Of a stretch of DNA of 64,000 bases, positions 1 to 12,787 are shown piece by piece. The stretch's first letter is position 1; each line of letters starts with the position of its first letter. The stretch is from Alitta virens. Its lineage: Eukaryota; Annelida; Polychaeta; Phyllodocida; Nereididae. Below the pieces are notes generated by a model. That model made no database searches. It had not been told where the DNA came from and saw only the letters and a list, made by a program, of their open reading frames with translations. The DNA lies in the NCBI GenBank assembly GCA_932294295.1, contig OW028583.1, forward strand, positions 2,557,501 through 2,621,500, given 5' to 3'. The position numbers were made by a program, and so were the translations under genes.

Positions 1-473
1 GGGAGCGAAACAAAGGCAGGTTTGAGTCATCTTTCATAACTAATAAACCCTTGTGTCATATCTTATCTGGGGATATCTTAACTTGGTGCTAGAGCTCTGT
101 TGTCTGTACTGGGTGCAAAAATGACAAGCTGTTGCCAAACACAGGCCACCCACAGTCCGCCATATCTAAGACACCATAAAAATTACACCCACTGATTATT
201 TTGGTTTTGTTTTTAGGAAAGAACGCAAGATATTGTTACTCAATTACAGCAGTTTTCTTGAAATATTTTCTCTGTATTTATAAATTTGTGTACATTAAAG
301 AAAATGACTTATTATGGTAAAACGATGTTGCAATGGCCTAAACCTGATAAAATTTTGGAACACTAAGAATATTCGGTGAGAAAAAAAAAGTTTGTAATTC
401 AGTATTTTCTCAAATACACTGATTTCAATATATATTTTGTTTTTGAAAAGAGCTGTGGCAAAATAATTACTGT
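1..473. other. Unassigned AT-rich intergenic sequence
   Basis: No coding potential, repeat or RNA signal that I can recognise. It ends abruptly at the start of the GATA microsatellite. Confidence 0.6.
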
Positions 474-925
474 CTAGATAGATAGATAGATAGATCGATA
501 GATAGATAGATATATGGGTAGATAGATAGATAGATAGACAGATAGATATATAGACAGATAGATAGATAGATAGATAGACAGATAGATATATAAACAGATA
601 GATAGATAGATAGATAGACAGATAGTCAAATAGATAGACAAATACATAGTATAGATAGATAGATAGATGGGTAGATGGGTAGACAGATAGACAGATAGAT
701 AGATAGGTAGATAGATAGACAGACAGATAGATAGATAGATAGATAGATAGACAGATAGATAGATAGATAGATAGATAGACAGATAGATAGATAGATAGAC
801 AGATAGATAGATAGATAGATATATATGGGTAGATAGAAAGATAGATAGATAGACAGATAGGTATATAGACAGATAGATAGATAGATAGATAGACAGATAG
901 TCAAATAGATAGACAAATATATAGT

Positions 926-971
<46 letters not shown>

Positions 972-995
972 GGGTAGATGGGTAGATAGATAGAC

Positions 996-1038
<43 letters not shown>

Positions 1039-1232
1039 CAGATAGATAGATAGATAGACATATAGATAGACAGATTGATAGACAGACATATAGATAGATA
1101 GATAGATGGATAGACAGATAGATAGATAGACAGATAGTCAAATAGATAGACAAATATATAGTATAGATAGATAGATAGATAGATGGGTAGATGGGTAGAT
1201 AGATAGACAGATCGATAGATAGATAGATAGAC

Positions 1233-1263
<31 letters not shown>

Positions 1264-1600
1264 CATATAGATATACATATAGATAGATAGACATATAGAT
1301 AGATAGACATATAGATAGATAGATAGACAGATAGATAGATAGATAGATATATGGGTAGATAGATAGATAGATAGATAGACAGATAGATATATAGACAGAT
1401 AGACAGATAGATAGACAGATAGATAGATAAACAGATAGTCAAATAGATAGACAAATATATAGTATAGATAGATAGATAGATAGATAGATGGGTAGATGGG
1501 TAGACAGATAGACAGATAGATAGATAGATAGACAGATAGATAGATAGATAGATAGATAGACATATAGATAGACAGATTGATAGATTGATTGAGTGAGTGA
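474..1600. repeat. Compound GATA/GACA microsatellite with higher-order structure
   Basis: About 1.1 kb of (TAGA)n interspersed with TAGACAGA and GGGTAGAT variants. A longer block containing 'gatagtcaaatagatagaca' followed by 'aatatatagtata' and then 'gggtagatgggtagat' recurs near 624, 897, 1134 and 1434. Units of roughly 240-300 bp have therefore been duplicated on top of the 4-bp repeat. The long open frames on the minus strand (poly-YLSI) are artefacts of the 4-bp repeat, which leaves all frames open. Confidence 0.95.
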
Positions 1601-1720
1601 TTGGACGATTGATTGATTGATTAATTGATTCATTCCTTCATTTTATGTTAATAATCAGCCAATATAACAATTAATAAACTATTTGATTGATTGACTGCTT
1701 GATTGATTGATTGATAGATA
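1561..1720. repeat. GATT-rich simple repeat
   Basis: Degenerate (GATT)n and (TTGA)n tracts continue from the GATA array, interrupted by unique AT-rich sequence. Confidence 0.75.
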
Positions 1721-2759
1721 TTTATAGTCAGCTAATGTAACATTTAATTAACCACTTTAAATCCTGCCACATGTTAATCTCTCTATGGAACACAGAAGTT
1801 CATTTCCTGGTTTTGTGAATTGCGAACTTTTTAAGTCTTTGTTTTGAGTCTGGGTACAAAAACATTTTGACGTTTTTAAAAAGTCCTCAAATGAAAGACA
1901 ACAGCTGGAACTGGTCTTAAGCACGTGCCCAAATTAAATTAAAATACCACAGGGTTTCCATGGTGATGACGTCATTCGATTTCCATGCACTTCCTGAAGT
2001 GGTCATGTGACCAGTTTCCTGGTTAAGTAGCCCTTTTTGGTGCACGAGATTGGGGTAATATCAGTTTTTCTAATTTTAAACAAAATGTCGAAAAGACAAC
2101 ACTTGAACATCTGTTTGAGAAAATCGTGTCAAATATAAAATTATTTTAATTCATGAATTATTTAACTCTATATCATTTTCATATATTTATCAACCTTTCA
2201 TTTTCTATAGATATATTATAAAAAGAAAAATTGTATCGTTCTTATTACAAGAAGTGCATTTAAAGAAAAAGTTGATTTTTGAAAAAATAAAAAAAATGTA
2301 AATAAATTACTGTGTCGCGTGCGCCCTGAGTCCTTTGTAATTTAAAAAAAAAATAGAAAAGTTCCTTAAATGACCAACTGGCTGGAAGGGTTTTTATGAA
2401 TTTTCCACCAAGTTTTACCCCCTATAAAGTACCCCACCTGTTATGGAAGCACATTTTTGATTTAATTCGCTGTTAAAAAGTCTCTTCCTAACGCCGTACC
2501 AGGCTGTGGTTTTTTATTTTAGCCGCCTTTTACTCATTAATTTCTGGCAAAAAATGGCGTATGGAAAATATGGTTCATTTCCAACAGATATGGTTCCTTT
2601 CGTATTAATGGTTCATTGTGTGAAATTAAAGATCAAGACTTGTGAAAAAAGGTGAAAAGTTAGAAAAATCGACATTGCAAAGGGTAAAAAAAATTATGGA
2701 CTAGGTCTGGTGACTGTATCGGAGTTTTTATGTAATTTTTTGTCTTATGTTGGTTTTAT
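1721..2759. other. Unassigned intergenic sequence with one CRE-like palindrome
   Basis: No gene or dispersed repeat recognised. A perfect TGACGTCA palindrome lies at 1967-1974. Whether it is bound is unknown. Confidence 0.5.
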
Positions 2760-3235
2760 AAAAATACCATTAAGGAATCAGTATACCATACAATGGAATG
2801 CAATGCAATACAATATAATAAAATAACATAACATATCTTGAATAGCATAACATGATCATAAAATAACATAACGTATCATAGAATAACATAACATATCATA
2901 AAATAACATAACGTATCATAAAATAACATAACGTATCATAAAATAACATAACATATCATAAAATAGTATAACATAACATACAATAACATTTTATGAAATA
3001 ACATAACATATCATAAAGTGATATATCATATCATAGCATATCATAATAACATAACATATTATAAAATAACATGAAATATGATAAAATAACATATCATAGT
3101 AAAATCATAACACAAAATAATATATCATATCATAACATATCATCAAATAACGTAAATTACAAAAAATAAATCATAAAATAACATACCATTACATATCATA
3201 AAATGATAGAATACAATACAATACAATATGATATC
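2760..3235. repeat. Tandem ATAACATAACATATCATAAA-type satellite
   Basis: A roughly 20-bp AT-rich unit (variants of 'aaataacataacatatcat') is repeated with decay over almost 500 bp, flanked by ATACA-rich sequence at both ends. No reading frame of interest. Confidence 0.9.
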
Positions 3236-3650
3236 ACTAACAAGTGGACTGATTTAATCTTATGAATTTTGTTAATTTCATACATTTTTTATTTCATAAC
3301 TTTTTATTTCATCATTATTATATTATCATTATTTAATTTTTTTTCATTTAATTAATTACACAAAGTCAAAAATTAACTATGACTATAGACAGTCGTTCTA
3401 TAAAGCATAAAGCATGTGTTATTAGGCACCTAATTCTGAATGAATGACAATCTTTAATATGGAAGGAAATGAACGTTACTTGCTCATTGTACCTGCATGT
3501 GACATTTTGGTGACAATAAATCATGGAGTGATCAGAAAGGTCAAATGCAAAAGGCTACTTCATTAATTGTTGGCCACTTCAGCAAGCTCATGTCCACTTG
3601 TGGTCAGTCCAGCCAATGCAAAAAGTATGCACCAAAATCAAGTGACAATG
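3236..3650. other. Unassigned AT-rich sequence
   Basis: Unique-looking sequence between two tandem arrays. No feature seen. Confidence 0.5.
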
Positions 3651-4560
3651 TTAATTATCAATGAAGGAAGGTATGAAGGAATAGCTGGACGGAAGAAATG
3701 AATAGCTGGAAGGAAGGAAGGAAGGAAGGAAGGAAGGAAGGAAGGAAGGAAGGAAGGAAGGAAGGAAGGAAGGAAGGAAGGAAGGAAGGAAGGAAGGAAG
3801 GAAGGAAGGAAGGAAGGATGGATTACTACACCAGGGGGTCAAAAAATATGAAACAAAATCAATTGACAATTAAATGTATTCATATTATCAATGTTGAAAT
3901 TGGAAGTGAGGAAGGAAGGAAGGAAGGAAGGACGGGAGGAAGGATGGATGGATGGATGAATTGATGGATTGATGGATGGAAGGATTACTACACCAGGGGG
4001 TCAACACGTATAAACCAAAATCATGTGAGAATGTCAATTATCAATGTTGAAGGAAGGAAGGAAGGAAGGAAGGAAGGAAAGAAGGAAGGAAGGAAGGAAG
4101 GAAGGAAGGAAGGAAGGAAGGAAGGAAGGATGGATGGATTACTACACCAGGGGGTCAAAAAATATGAAACAAAATCAATTGACAATTAAATGTATTCATA
4201 TTATCAATGTTGAAATTGGAAGTGAGGAAGGAAGGAAGGAAGGAAGGACGGGAGGAAGGATGGATGGATGGATGAATTGATGGATTGATGGATGGAAGGA
4301 TTACTACACCAGGGGGTCAACACGTATAAACCAAAATCATGTGAGAATGTCAATTATCAATGTTGAAGGAAGGAAGGAAGGAAGGAAGGAAGGAAGGAAG
4401 GAAGGAAGGAAGGAAGGAAGGAAGGAAGGAAGGAAGGAAGGAAGGAAGGAAGGAAGGAAGGAAGGAAGGAAGGAAGGAAGAATGGAAGGAAGGAAGGAAG
4501 GAAGAATGGAAGGAAGAAAAAAGGAATAACGGAAGGAAGGGTGGATGGGTGGAAGAATGG
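3651..4560. repeat. GGAA microsatellite with a ~315-bp tandem duplication
   Basis: Three long (GGAA)n tracts (about 3708-3818, 4050-4130 and 4365-4510) are separated by two nearly identical unique blocks (about 3819-4049 and 4130-4365). Each block contains 'ggattactacaccagggggt', a GGAT tract and 'gtcaattatcaatgttgaag'. The array thus grew both by slippage and by duplication of a ~315-bp segment. The KEGR and SFLP peptides encoded here are repeat artefacts. Confidence 0.93.
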
Positions 4561-4620
4561 AATAGGTACTAAAGAAAGAAATGAATACATAAATAATAAA
4601 GAAACAAAAGCAAGAAAGTC

Positions 4621-4726
4621 CCCAGATAGTATTCCCAATCGTGACAACATCGTTTCTGTATTGGCCACTGTCGGAATAACATCGTATGGACATGATGTTG
4701 TGGAAATGTTGGAATACTATCTAGGG
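4621..4726. mobile_element. Short MITE, family M2 (CCCAGATAGCATTCC ends)
   Basis: About 106 bp with inverted ends: 'cccagatagtattccc' at the left and 'ggaatactatctaggg' at the right. The interior matches the other M2 copies ('catcgtttctgtattggcca', 'acaacatcg'). Related copies lie at 15738, 18702 and 19023. The size and ends fit a non-autonomous DNA transposon. The superfamily is not clear because no target duplication is obvious. Confidence 0.75.
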
Positions 4727-5221
4727 TAGGCCTAAATTTATAATTCGTGAATTAATGAATGAAAGAATCAATTAATGAATCAATCCATATACAGACCTAT
4801 GAAAATAACAACAGAAAGAATAAACAAAACAAAAAAAGCAAGAAGCTCAGACAGCCATTAAAAAAAGACAGACGATAAAATCGTAACAGACCACCTAGGT
4901 GGCGCCACAGTCCAGTCTGGTAGAACTTGGAACTTTTTTAGGAACAGATGACCATTATGTTGGCCCATGGCACCCATGCAGGTGATATTCATGGTTTGTT
5001 GACATGGCAACACATTTTATGTAAAGAGAGCTCAGTCTTTATCATGTACATATTTGCTACATGGGCTTATGCTGGCTCTAGGTGCCTCCCTTCATTTGCC
5101 TTTAAGGGGTGTCAAAAAGGAGGTTGGGGGGGGGGGGGAAGGGGGGGGGGGGGGTCAGATGTACCATGTTACATCACTTTTCATGACTGCAGAATATTTT
5201 CAATGCTGGACAGTGATAACC
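4727..5221. other. Unassigned sequence with a poly-G tract
   Basis: Contains a long G-run at about 5125-5154. The short ORFs here are not coding-like. Confidence 0.5.
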
Positions 5222-5425
5222 TTGTATATAGATATATAGATATATAGATAGATAGATAGATAGATAGATAGACAGACAGCTAGACAGATAGACAGACAGA
5301 TAGACAGACATATAGATAGATAGACAGATTGATAGATAGACAGATAGATAGATAGACAGATTGATAAATTGATTCTTCAATGTGTCATTGATTGATTGGT
5401 TTAGTGTCATTGATTGATTGATTGA
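5222..5425. repeat. GATA/GACA and GATT microsatellite
   Basis: (TAGA)n and (CAGA)n for about 140 bp, grading into (GATT)n. Same motif type as the array at 474-1600. Confidence 0.9.
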
Positions 5426-6128
5426 TTGTCACCACTCTAACCCAAACAAGTTGACAACAAAGCAATGTCAAATCATAATCTTTGCTCAAATTACAAAATT
5501 GACTGATGACTTCACTTTGCAAACTTATGAAATCTTTATATTAGCAATCGCACACTTAATTAGCCAATATATATATCTTTCTTTTTTCTTTCTTTCTTTT
5601 TCTTTCTTAAAGTTTAACTTCAAAACTCTATCTAAGACTGACATTTCATTTTGTAAATACATCCATTTTACCCCTTTGAGTTCAGTGCATTATGTAAACT
5701 TCCGTTCCACTGTGAGCCAGTGAGCTTCATAGAGGCGACAGTTACATATTTTGACAGTTTCTTTGATACAAGGAGTGCCAATAGTCGGCTTAAACACGTC
5801 CTCATTGACTTCTAAGAGAAGGGGGGGATAACCCCCCACCCCCACAATTGAGAAAATACACCCAGCCCCCCCCCCCTCCCCCCGTTTCCTCAATTTTGAC
5901 ATGTGTACAATGTAAGCTAACTCTCAGAACGACCTAATATTTATATGCATGATAAAGTCTTGCCGCGTTCAGTGTCCTTTTATCAGCTCCATGTGAATTC
6001 AGCACTTCCAAAAAATGGACTGATTATATTATAGAGGCACTGAAAATACGACCAGCTGTTCAGAAATATTATTAATAAGAAGTTGAAAAGCACAAAAGTG
6101 GAGGGACTTTAGTGTTTTATATACAGCC
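5426..6128. other. Upstream region of the candidate OSR first exon
   Basis: Unique AT-rich sequence with a CTTT tract (about 5577-5610) and C-rich/G-rich runs at 5820-5885. The last ~150 bases precede a possible start codon and could be promoter and 5' UTR. No clear core-promoter element is visible beyond 'ttatataca' at about 6116. Confidence 0.3.
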
Positions 6129-6165
6129 ATGGCTCAATGCTGCGATCTCCCATCACACGATACAA
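6129..6165 (+). CDS. osr: Candidate first coding exon of OSR
   Basis: ATG at 6129 opens 12 codons (MAQCCDLPSHDT) plus one base. It is followed at 6166 by a strong splice donor (CAA|GTAAGT). The overhang of one base is what the acceptor at 13316 requires, where two bases complete a codon. Joining the four exons gives 963 nt, exactly 321 codons including stop, so a 320-residue protein; vertebrate Osr1/Osr2 are about 266-312 residues. The match of phase and length supports the call. The 12 residues themselves show no recognisable similarity to OSR N-termini, and phase alone would agree by chance one time in three. The implied intron is 7.15 kb. Confidence 0.4.
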
Positions 6166-7585
6166 GTAAGTTAGATTTATTTCAATTTATATATTTAGTT
6201 TTTAATGTTATTATTGTATTATCTATCTATTTTCTTTCTTTTGGTTCTTTTTCTTTCTGTCTATCTTAATTATTTCTTTTTATTTTCCAAATTTCTACCT
6301 ACCCGAATGTGTTTGTTTTTGTAAATAGTTCATACCATCGATGAGGATTTTCATGGTGACAAGATCATTTATATCCATAACATATCGAACGCTTTGTCAA
6401 TTCATTATTAAGTGAAATTTCTTTTATTACTGAAATTTATATTTTGAGAAATAATTTGTTAATCAATATCTTTAATAAGGAACGAACTATCTTAAAAGTA
6501 GACCGTAATGTGAACAACAAAAATTGACTTCTTAAGTGCAAATTATGATCTTTTTTTTTTCTGATAAATTACTTAATTTTCAAAGTCCAAAACTTAGGGA
6601 CTTTGAACAGCATTTTACCAAAAATAATTTACTAAAATTATGCACCAACTTTTCTTCATTATTCTCGCACACCTCTGCTAAGCATCGAAGCTAACGTAAA
6701 CAAACTGTGTTATTAGTTAGGGGGAGGGGAACTTCACTTAAAAATCGGTTTAGGAGGAGTTGGTCAGTAAGCTATGTGCAAAATGGCTTTGGTCAGGCCA
6801 AGTATGGCCTAGGTGTGAAAGTACTTTTCAAACAAACTGTATAAGAACGTCTCAACCCCCTAATTGGGTACAAGAGGCTAACTGTAGCTTAAAAAGGGGT
6901 AAAGCAGTTGGAAATTAGGGGGTGAAATTATGCCCCTCCTACTGCTAGAAGTTAATAGGAAATATATTTTTTAAAGTTCTGGATGATTACAAAAATCCAT
7001 TGCTCACACTATATCAGATTTCGGAACAATTCCATTTTCAAATCTTTTCTCTTTAATAAAATTAGTAATAACAATTATTTATTTTCTTATTTTTTCAAAG
7101 AAATGTAAATCTTTGGGATAGACTGTATATATGATAAACGAAGAGTTAAAAATTTAGCTTTAAAGAAAACAAAATGGCTGATTCTAATGTATTTCGCGTT
7201 TGGTAAGTTATTCTCAAAACTGTTTACTTAACTTCTAAATTTGATTGAAAGAAAGAAAGAAAGAAATAAGAACGAAATAAAGAAAAAAGAAATAAAGAAA
7301 AAAGAAAGAAAGAAAGATGTAGCATACATGCAAAATGTTACGAATTCATAACATGGATTAAGTTAGAAAAAAAGAAAGAATTCCAGCAAAAACACACAAT
7401 ATTTATAAATGTTATATTTTCTTAACATATACAGTCACACCAAAATTATTTGCACTCCCCTAAAAGCTAAAATTATCACTTTTAGTAATAGTGTGAATGA
7501 ATTTTCACCAACTTCCCAAAGTGCCCAAAGAATTCAAATAATACTTTGGTGTCTCACTGAACCCCCCCCCCCCCCCCCTTCAGTA
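6166..7585. other. Putative OSR intron 1, 5' part
   Basis: AT-rich sequence with no coding signal. It holds a GAAA microsatellite at about 7246-7316 and a poly-C run at 7562-7578. Confidence 0.4.
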
Positions 7586-7871
7586 GCAGATTTTCACGGA
7601 AATTTCTCAATATTTCCACCGGGTGGCTATGACAGAATACTGCAATTCTATTGGCTGAAGCAAAGTGCATCCTAGCAGCAGTATTTTTTAGTGCATTTTA
7701 ATGTATATTTGACACCTTATCAATCAGTTGATTTTTGTTATTACCCAGAGAAAGTTATATTCATTAAATAGGTTTGTTATGATCTTCTATGTGTGAAAAT
7801 TAAAATGAGTAATAAGAGGAGAAGAGAGACTTATGTCCTGCTGAATTCAGGGCTGCTCAGTGAAAAGACTC
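7586..7871 (+). mobile_element. MITE family M1, TA-flanked copy
   Basis: A 286-bp element flanked by TA on both sides (7584-7585 and 7872-7873). The left end 'gcagattttcacgg' and the right end '...cagtgaaaagactc' form an imperfect terminal inverted repeat. Internal landmarks shared with four other copies are 'ctgcaattctattggctga', 'tagtgcattttaatgtatat' and 'ctgaattcagggctgctcag'. TA flanks suggest mobilisation by a Tc1/mariner-type transposase. That is an inference, as no transposase is present. Confidence 0.8.
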
Positions 7872-8375
7872 TATTTAAAGCTGGATTGTCACTTAATATG
7901 CCAGTAGCCAAAATCTATTGCATTCACTTCATTATCTTCTTAATCATGATTTACCTACCATCCAGAGCCTTTCTGGGTTCACTATCTCTCTAGAAAACAA
8001 ATAAACTTCACCTAGTATTTAATTTTTCATGCCATCAAAAATCCAATATATAAACAAATTATTTTATGTATCAAACTAGTCGTTTATGGAACAATATGCC
8101 AAATAATTTTAAAGAAATCGCTTTTCACTTTTAAACTGCACTTGAAGCATTATTGTTTTAACCAATTTTTGCATGTTCTTGTAAAATGTATATTTATATC
8201 ATATCAAATTTTATTGTTATCAGGGCCAATTGTGAAAAAGCATTTTTGTCTGAATGGTTTCCCTGAAAAAATATATATTTTATCAATAAAACCAAGTGAT
8301 GACGTCACATTACTCAACAATGGGTGATGATGACATTTCCATTGTATTTCCAATGTTTTGGTCTAGATTTCATTT

Positions 8376-8515
8376 ATTTTTTTGTAATTAATGCCTGATA
8401 GGTTCATTAGCTTACATATATATGGTGTGCCTTGATCAAATAAGGTGATTTTCAATCATTTGATGAAGTTTTAGAAAATAGTAATTTTAACAGACAGTGG
8501 AGCTTTAATACTGCA
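8376..8515 (+). repeat. Dispersed repeat M5, copy 1
   Basis: About 135 bp matching 17765-17880 with gaps. Shared blocks are 'cattagcttacatata', 'ccttgatc' and 'ttagaaaatagta' followed by 'gacagtggagctttaa'. The ends are not defined, so the element type is unknown. Confidence 0.7.
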
Positions 8516-9900
8516 AGAGGCAGGTGCATAACACAGCCCAGCTTCTGGTCTGCCGATGGTTCGGGCCATTTACTTTCCCCCACCACAACCGAACCAAAAC
8601 ATCATCAGCTAAAGATCCCAAACAGGGGAAATAAAAGATCCAAATCATCCTTAAGGGAGATGGGGTAAATTACCCTTGAAGCTGAAGGGGGTGGGCTAGT
8701 ACAAGGGGTGGATACAGTGGCTCTCTGGGGGCAAATGAACCCCTCTCAATGCTCTTACTGGATGTGCCCTACGCAGGGTTATCTGAGTAAAAGCCCACGA
8801 TATAAGGGCTTACAACTGATCCTTGTAAGACCCCCTACCCATAGACAGCTGGGCAGGGCTTCAAGTATGATATTTTCAACCCCCCGGATCCCAATATCAG
8901 GGGTAAAATCTGCCACAGGGTGGACTATGATCTCTTACAGCAATGGCACTCAACTGGGCTGCTGAGATTGGGGGCAGATATTGACAAGATGCGGAGAGAT
9001 CTAAAGATGCTTTTGATTTCAGGGCTTGGCAAACTTGGCAAAGTCGAGATGTGGCTATTAATATAGTATATATACTGTGATTTCCAGTATCACAGAAAGT
9101 ATATTATTTTATTCAATACAAATGTTGTAGTACTTTTATTTTATTTGTTCAATATTTTCTGAAAATTACCACTGAAGAAATTGGCAATGCAAGAAAAAAT
9201 GTGTGAAGCTAAAAAGGGGATATCAATAACAATTTCAAACTGATAAATTAGAGCTATAATATAATACAATGCCCATAGAAAGGATATATTATTATTTGTT
9301 TATTTTGTATTACGAACCGAATAATTAATAATTTATGAATTTGAATCTGGAGCTAAAAATATATTTGAGGCTATTTGAAGTTTACTGCAACTTGAGAGAA
9401 CATTATAATAACATTTAAGAAAATTATCATGATAAAAAAAAGTAATAAATTGGCACTCTATTGTCAAGTTATAATTGTGGTTCAGATTTTTGGGTTCAAT
9501 TAAGGCTGTTAAAGATGGCTGGCATCCACTGATTGACATATTGCTTGTTGTTATAGTTGCCTTGCGGATGGTACTAACTTAAGATGGCTAAATATATTAT
9601 GTATCTTAGTGTGGACTCCTAAAGCTCATCATTACATTTGCCCCTGATTGTTGATAATTACGATATACAGTGCAAAATAAATTTATTGCAAAAATACGAA
9701 TATTTGGCTAACTAGATATATTTCCAACGTAAAATTAATTCAGTTTAAAAACGAAAAACAAAACAAATATTTACGAATAAATTCGAAATATGTGTACAAC
9801 AGAACAGATTTATAGCTTTTATTGTATTTTGCTTCAGCATTTTAATTTTTTTTCGATCTCTACTTTTATGAATTTATATAGTGTACTTTAGCAATTATTA
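8516..9900. other. Intron/intergenic sequence without recognised features
   Basis: 8.55-9.0 kb is less AT-rich than its surroundings but has stops in all frames. The remainder is AT-rich. Nothing identified. Confidence 0.4.
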
Positions 9901-9904
9901 TTTA

Positions 9905-9967
9905 CATAGGTCCTACTTACTTACTTACATACGTACTAACTAATACTTACTTACTTACTTACTTACA

Positions 9968-10022
<55 letters not shown>

Positions 10023-10190
10023 CTACCTACTTACTTACTTATTACTTACTTACTTACGTACTTACTTACTTCTTAATTATTTACTTTTTTAATTGCTTAC
10101 TTACTTACTCACTTACTTACTTACTAGCATACTTACTTACCTATTTACTTACTTACTTTCTTACTTTCTTTCTTACTTCTTTTTTGCAGA
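9905..10190. repeat. TTAC microsatellite
   Basis: (TTAC)n, nearly perfect over about 9915-10160, with occasional TTACA and TTACC variants. Confidence 0.95.
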
Positions 10191-11009
10191 ACTTGCTGTT
10201 TTATATATATACTAATATTTTCTTATAGCATTCCAGTTTATCTTAAAAATACATATTTCCATACCTACTGTTTTATCTGCCAATACTTTCTGGGTTATAT
10301 ATAATATCCCAGTTTTATTCTAATACATATTTTCCACAGCAGGTGCATATATTAATAACACAACAATTCTTTATTTCCACCAAGAACAATTAAAGCTCTC
10401 AAGTGACATTTTCAAAGGGATTTTTATCTTGGCAGTAGCTTCAAAACAAACAGTCCCTAGGACCAATTTATTGGTGGCTAAATTAGTTTATTATATTGAA
10501 CCTTATGTTAAATATTCAATATTAGTATTGAAGTTATATTTGTTCTCATTTTTGTCCGCTACCAGTTCGTTTGATACTTCCAGAGCCACCCGCGAGATGA
10601 CCATGTTTTGATTAAATACAAGAAAGATCAAAGTTACGCCGACAGGTGATTTTCTTTGATCATTGCCGCCGCAGGTGTAATGAGGACAGGGCTAATATAT
10701 AGATACATCTTGACACAGGGACTTATAGACATTCCACGATTTATGCACAAATATTATTACCAGGCTCAGCCTATATATACCATGAGGTAGAAATCCTCAG
10801 CATATGTATGTAGACTGCCAGTAAATGAGTACATTTCGCCATTGATTTGCAAAGTTAATAAATCTTATTTAGACAGCAAATAAGCGAATTATAAGCTAAC
10901 TCGTTTCAATCAATGATTTATTTATGTATCTAAGTACAGCTAGGATTCACACTGGATCATGCTAAGGATTGATAAATCTAGATAATTAATATTTTTGATA
11001 CAATTAGTG

Positions 11010-11545
11010 AATATTGAGTTTCTTCTTCATGGTTTCTTTCATCTTTCCTTCTTTCTCTGTTCAAAAATTCTTTCATTCATTCATTTGTGTAATTCCGGTT
11101 AGAGCCTACAATTTGTCATAGTTCTGTCTTTTGCTTTATTTATTTTAATTTTATTTTTTTCATTTTTGCTCTCACTTCATTTCCCATTCTTTTCTTTTTT
11201 TCTTCTTTTTATCCCATTCTGATGCTTATTAAGCGTAATTGGGGCTTCTTTCTTTCTTTTTTTTCTTTCTTTCTACTTTATTTCGTTTTTCTTCCTTCCT
11301 TTTTTTCATTCTTTCTTTCTTTCTTTTTCGACCTTTCTTTTCTTCTTTCTATCCTCTAATTGTTTTTAACATAATTGGAGTTTCTTTCTTTCTATCTTTC
11401 TTTCTCTGTCTTTTTTTCTTCTTCTCTGTCTTTCTTTCTTTCTCTCTTTCTTTCTTTTTCTATCTGTCTTTCTTTCTTTTTCGACCTTTCTTTTCTTTTG
11501 TTCTTTCTATCCTTTATCTTTTAAGGTTTACTCATAATTGGAGTT

Positions 11546-11593
<48 letters not shown>

Positions 11594-11600
11594 TCCCCGA
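11010..11600. repeat. TTTC-rich polypyrimidine tract
   Basis: (TTTC)n and TTCC-rich sequence with two duplicated blocks containing 'ataattggagtttctttctt' (about 11370 and 11535). The 126-residue Phe/Leu/Ser ORF is an artefact of the tract. Confidence 0.9.
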
Positions 11601-11649
11601 GACTTTGACTGACAGGTGATAGGCGCCTTATCCTTGGAGTCAGCTTATG

Positions 11650-12500
11650 TCATAATTAAGCCAGTCATGGTTACGAAATCAAGTGGGCCCCTTGAGTGGA
11701 TCAGTCCTTGTAAGGGTATAATGACGTCACTGGCACGTGTGGTTACGTCATAACCTTATAGGTAAATTTCACCCTGCCAATCAACCCAACTAACACACTG
11801 ATTTAAATGTCAAGATATTGGCCTAAATTATATTTTATATTTCGTCACTGATTGTATTCTAAACACCAGAATAGCCGTGAGCAGTGTATATGAGCTGTTT
11901 GTTAGTAAATAATTAGCATGATTAAACTGAAGAGAATTTTCTTTAAAAAGTTTTTTTTTTTTTTCTTAATGATAAGGTGCTGAAATATGGTCTACAATAA
12001 AATCGAAATATTTTGTTTTCCAAATATAAATTGTATATACAGGTCTCTTGTGAGAAAAAAAAACATTTATAGTTAGCCAGTTAACCAGCCAGTAAGCTAC
12101 CCAGTTAGCCATCTTGAGAGCAAGCCCCCTGCATGGGACACAGCCATGTGAGCCCTCTCAATGACCTGTCCATTATAGTCCGCTCTCAGCCCGTAAGTGG
12201 TCATATGGGTCCGCAGATCAGAAAGTGAATGACACTCGGCCCGCAGTTTAGACTGGACTTCCGACTCTCCAGGGAAGGAGTCCTCTTTCAAGTAGTGATT
12301 ACGTCACAATCATGGCTGCTGAAGAAGGCTCAAGGGCCCTACCCCGCACGCCCCCTAGCGCCTAAACCAACAATCAGGGGGCCCAACAGCAGCTGACAAT
12401 CGCTGATGACGTCATGCAGCACTTGCCGCAGTTCCAAATCATGACGTCATTGTTTACTCCTGGAACTTCTGTTTTTCTAACGGACAGGTGGAAAGCTGAT
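11650..12500. promoter_or_regulatory. Cluster of CRE-like sites upstream of the OSR zinc-finger exons
   Basis: A less AT-rich island with perfect TGACGTCA palindromes at 11722-11729, 12407-12414 and 12442-12449, plus half-type TTACGTCA at 11743-11750 and TTACGTCAC near 12299. Such density within 800 bp suggests an intronic or upstream cis-regulatory module for CREB/ATF-type factors. Function is inferred from motif clustering only. Confidence 0.35.
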
Positions 12501-12787
12501 TTTGCAGTTTAGAGATTTTTTGAAAATATTTGGATGGGACAGCATTATTGGCCTCTGTGAGATCATACAATCGTCCAAAATTAATCAATTAAAAGCAAAT
12601 CACTGTCCAGAATTTTAAAAGGTTAAGTACTCATGCCTAGAAAAAGCAATGATGAGATGATAGTAATCCACGCAATGCATGCCTAGGCAACATCCCAGGT
12701 TGACCCCCAACAGCATTATTCCTAGAAACAGCTTTGTTTCAACATTGTCCGCTGTTGGCTGACGTCGCGTCTATGTCTATGGACCAA

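Noticed and set aside
474..1633. Long minus-strand ORFs (up to 326 codons)
   Set aside because: They translate a 4-bp microsatellite that has no stop in several frames. Poly-YLSI is not a protein.
3651..4693. KEGR- and SFLP-repeat ORFs on both strands
   Set aside because: Direct translation of the GGAA repeat.
11239..11619. 126-codon Phe/Leu/Ser ORF resembling a membrane protein
   Set aside because: It is a TTTC polypyrimidine tract; the hydrophobicity comes from the repeat.
12097..12291. 64-codon minus-strand ORF as an exon
   Set aside because: No family match or convincing splice sites. It lies in the CRE-rich region upstream of the OSR exons.
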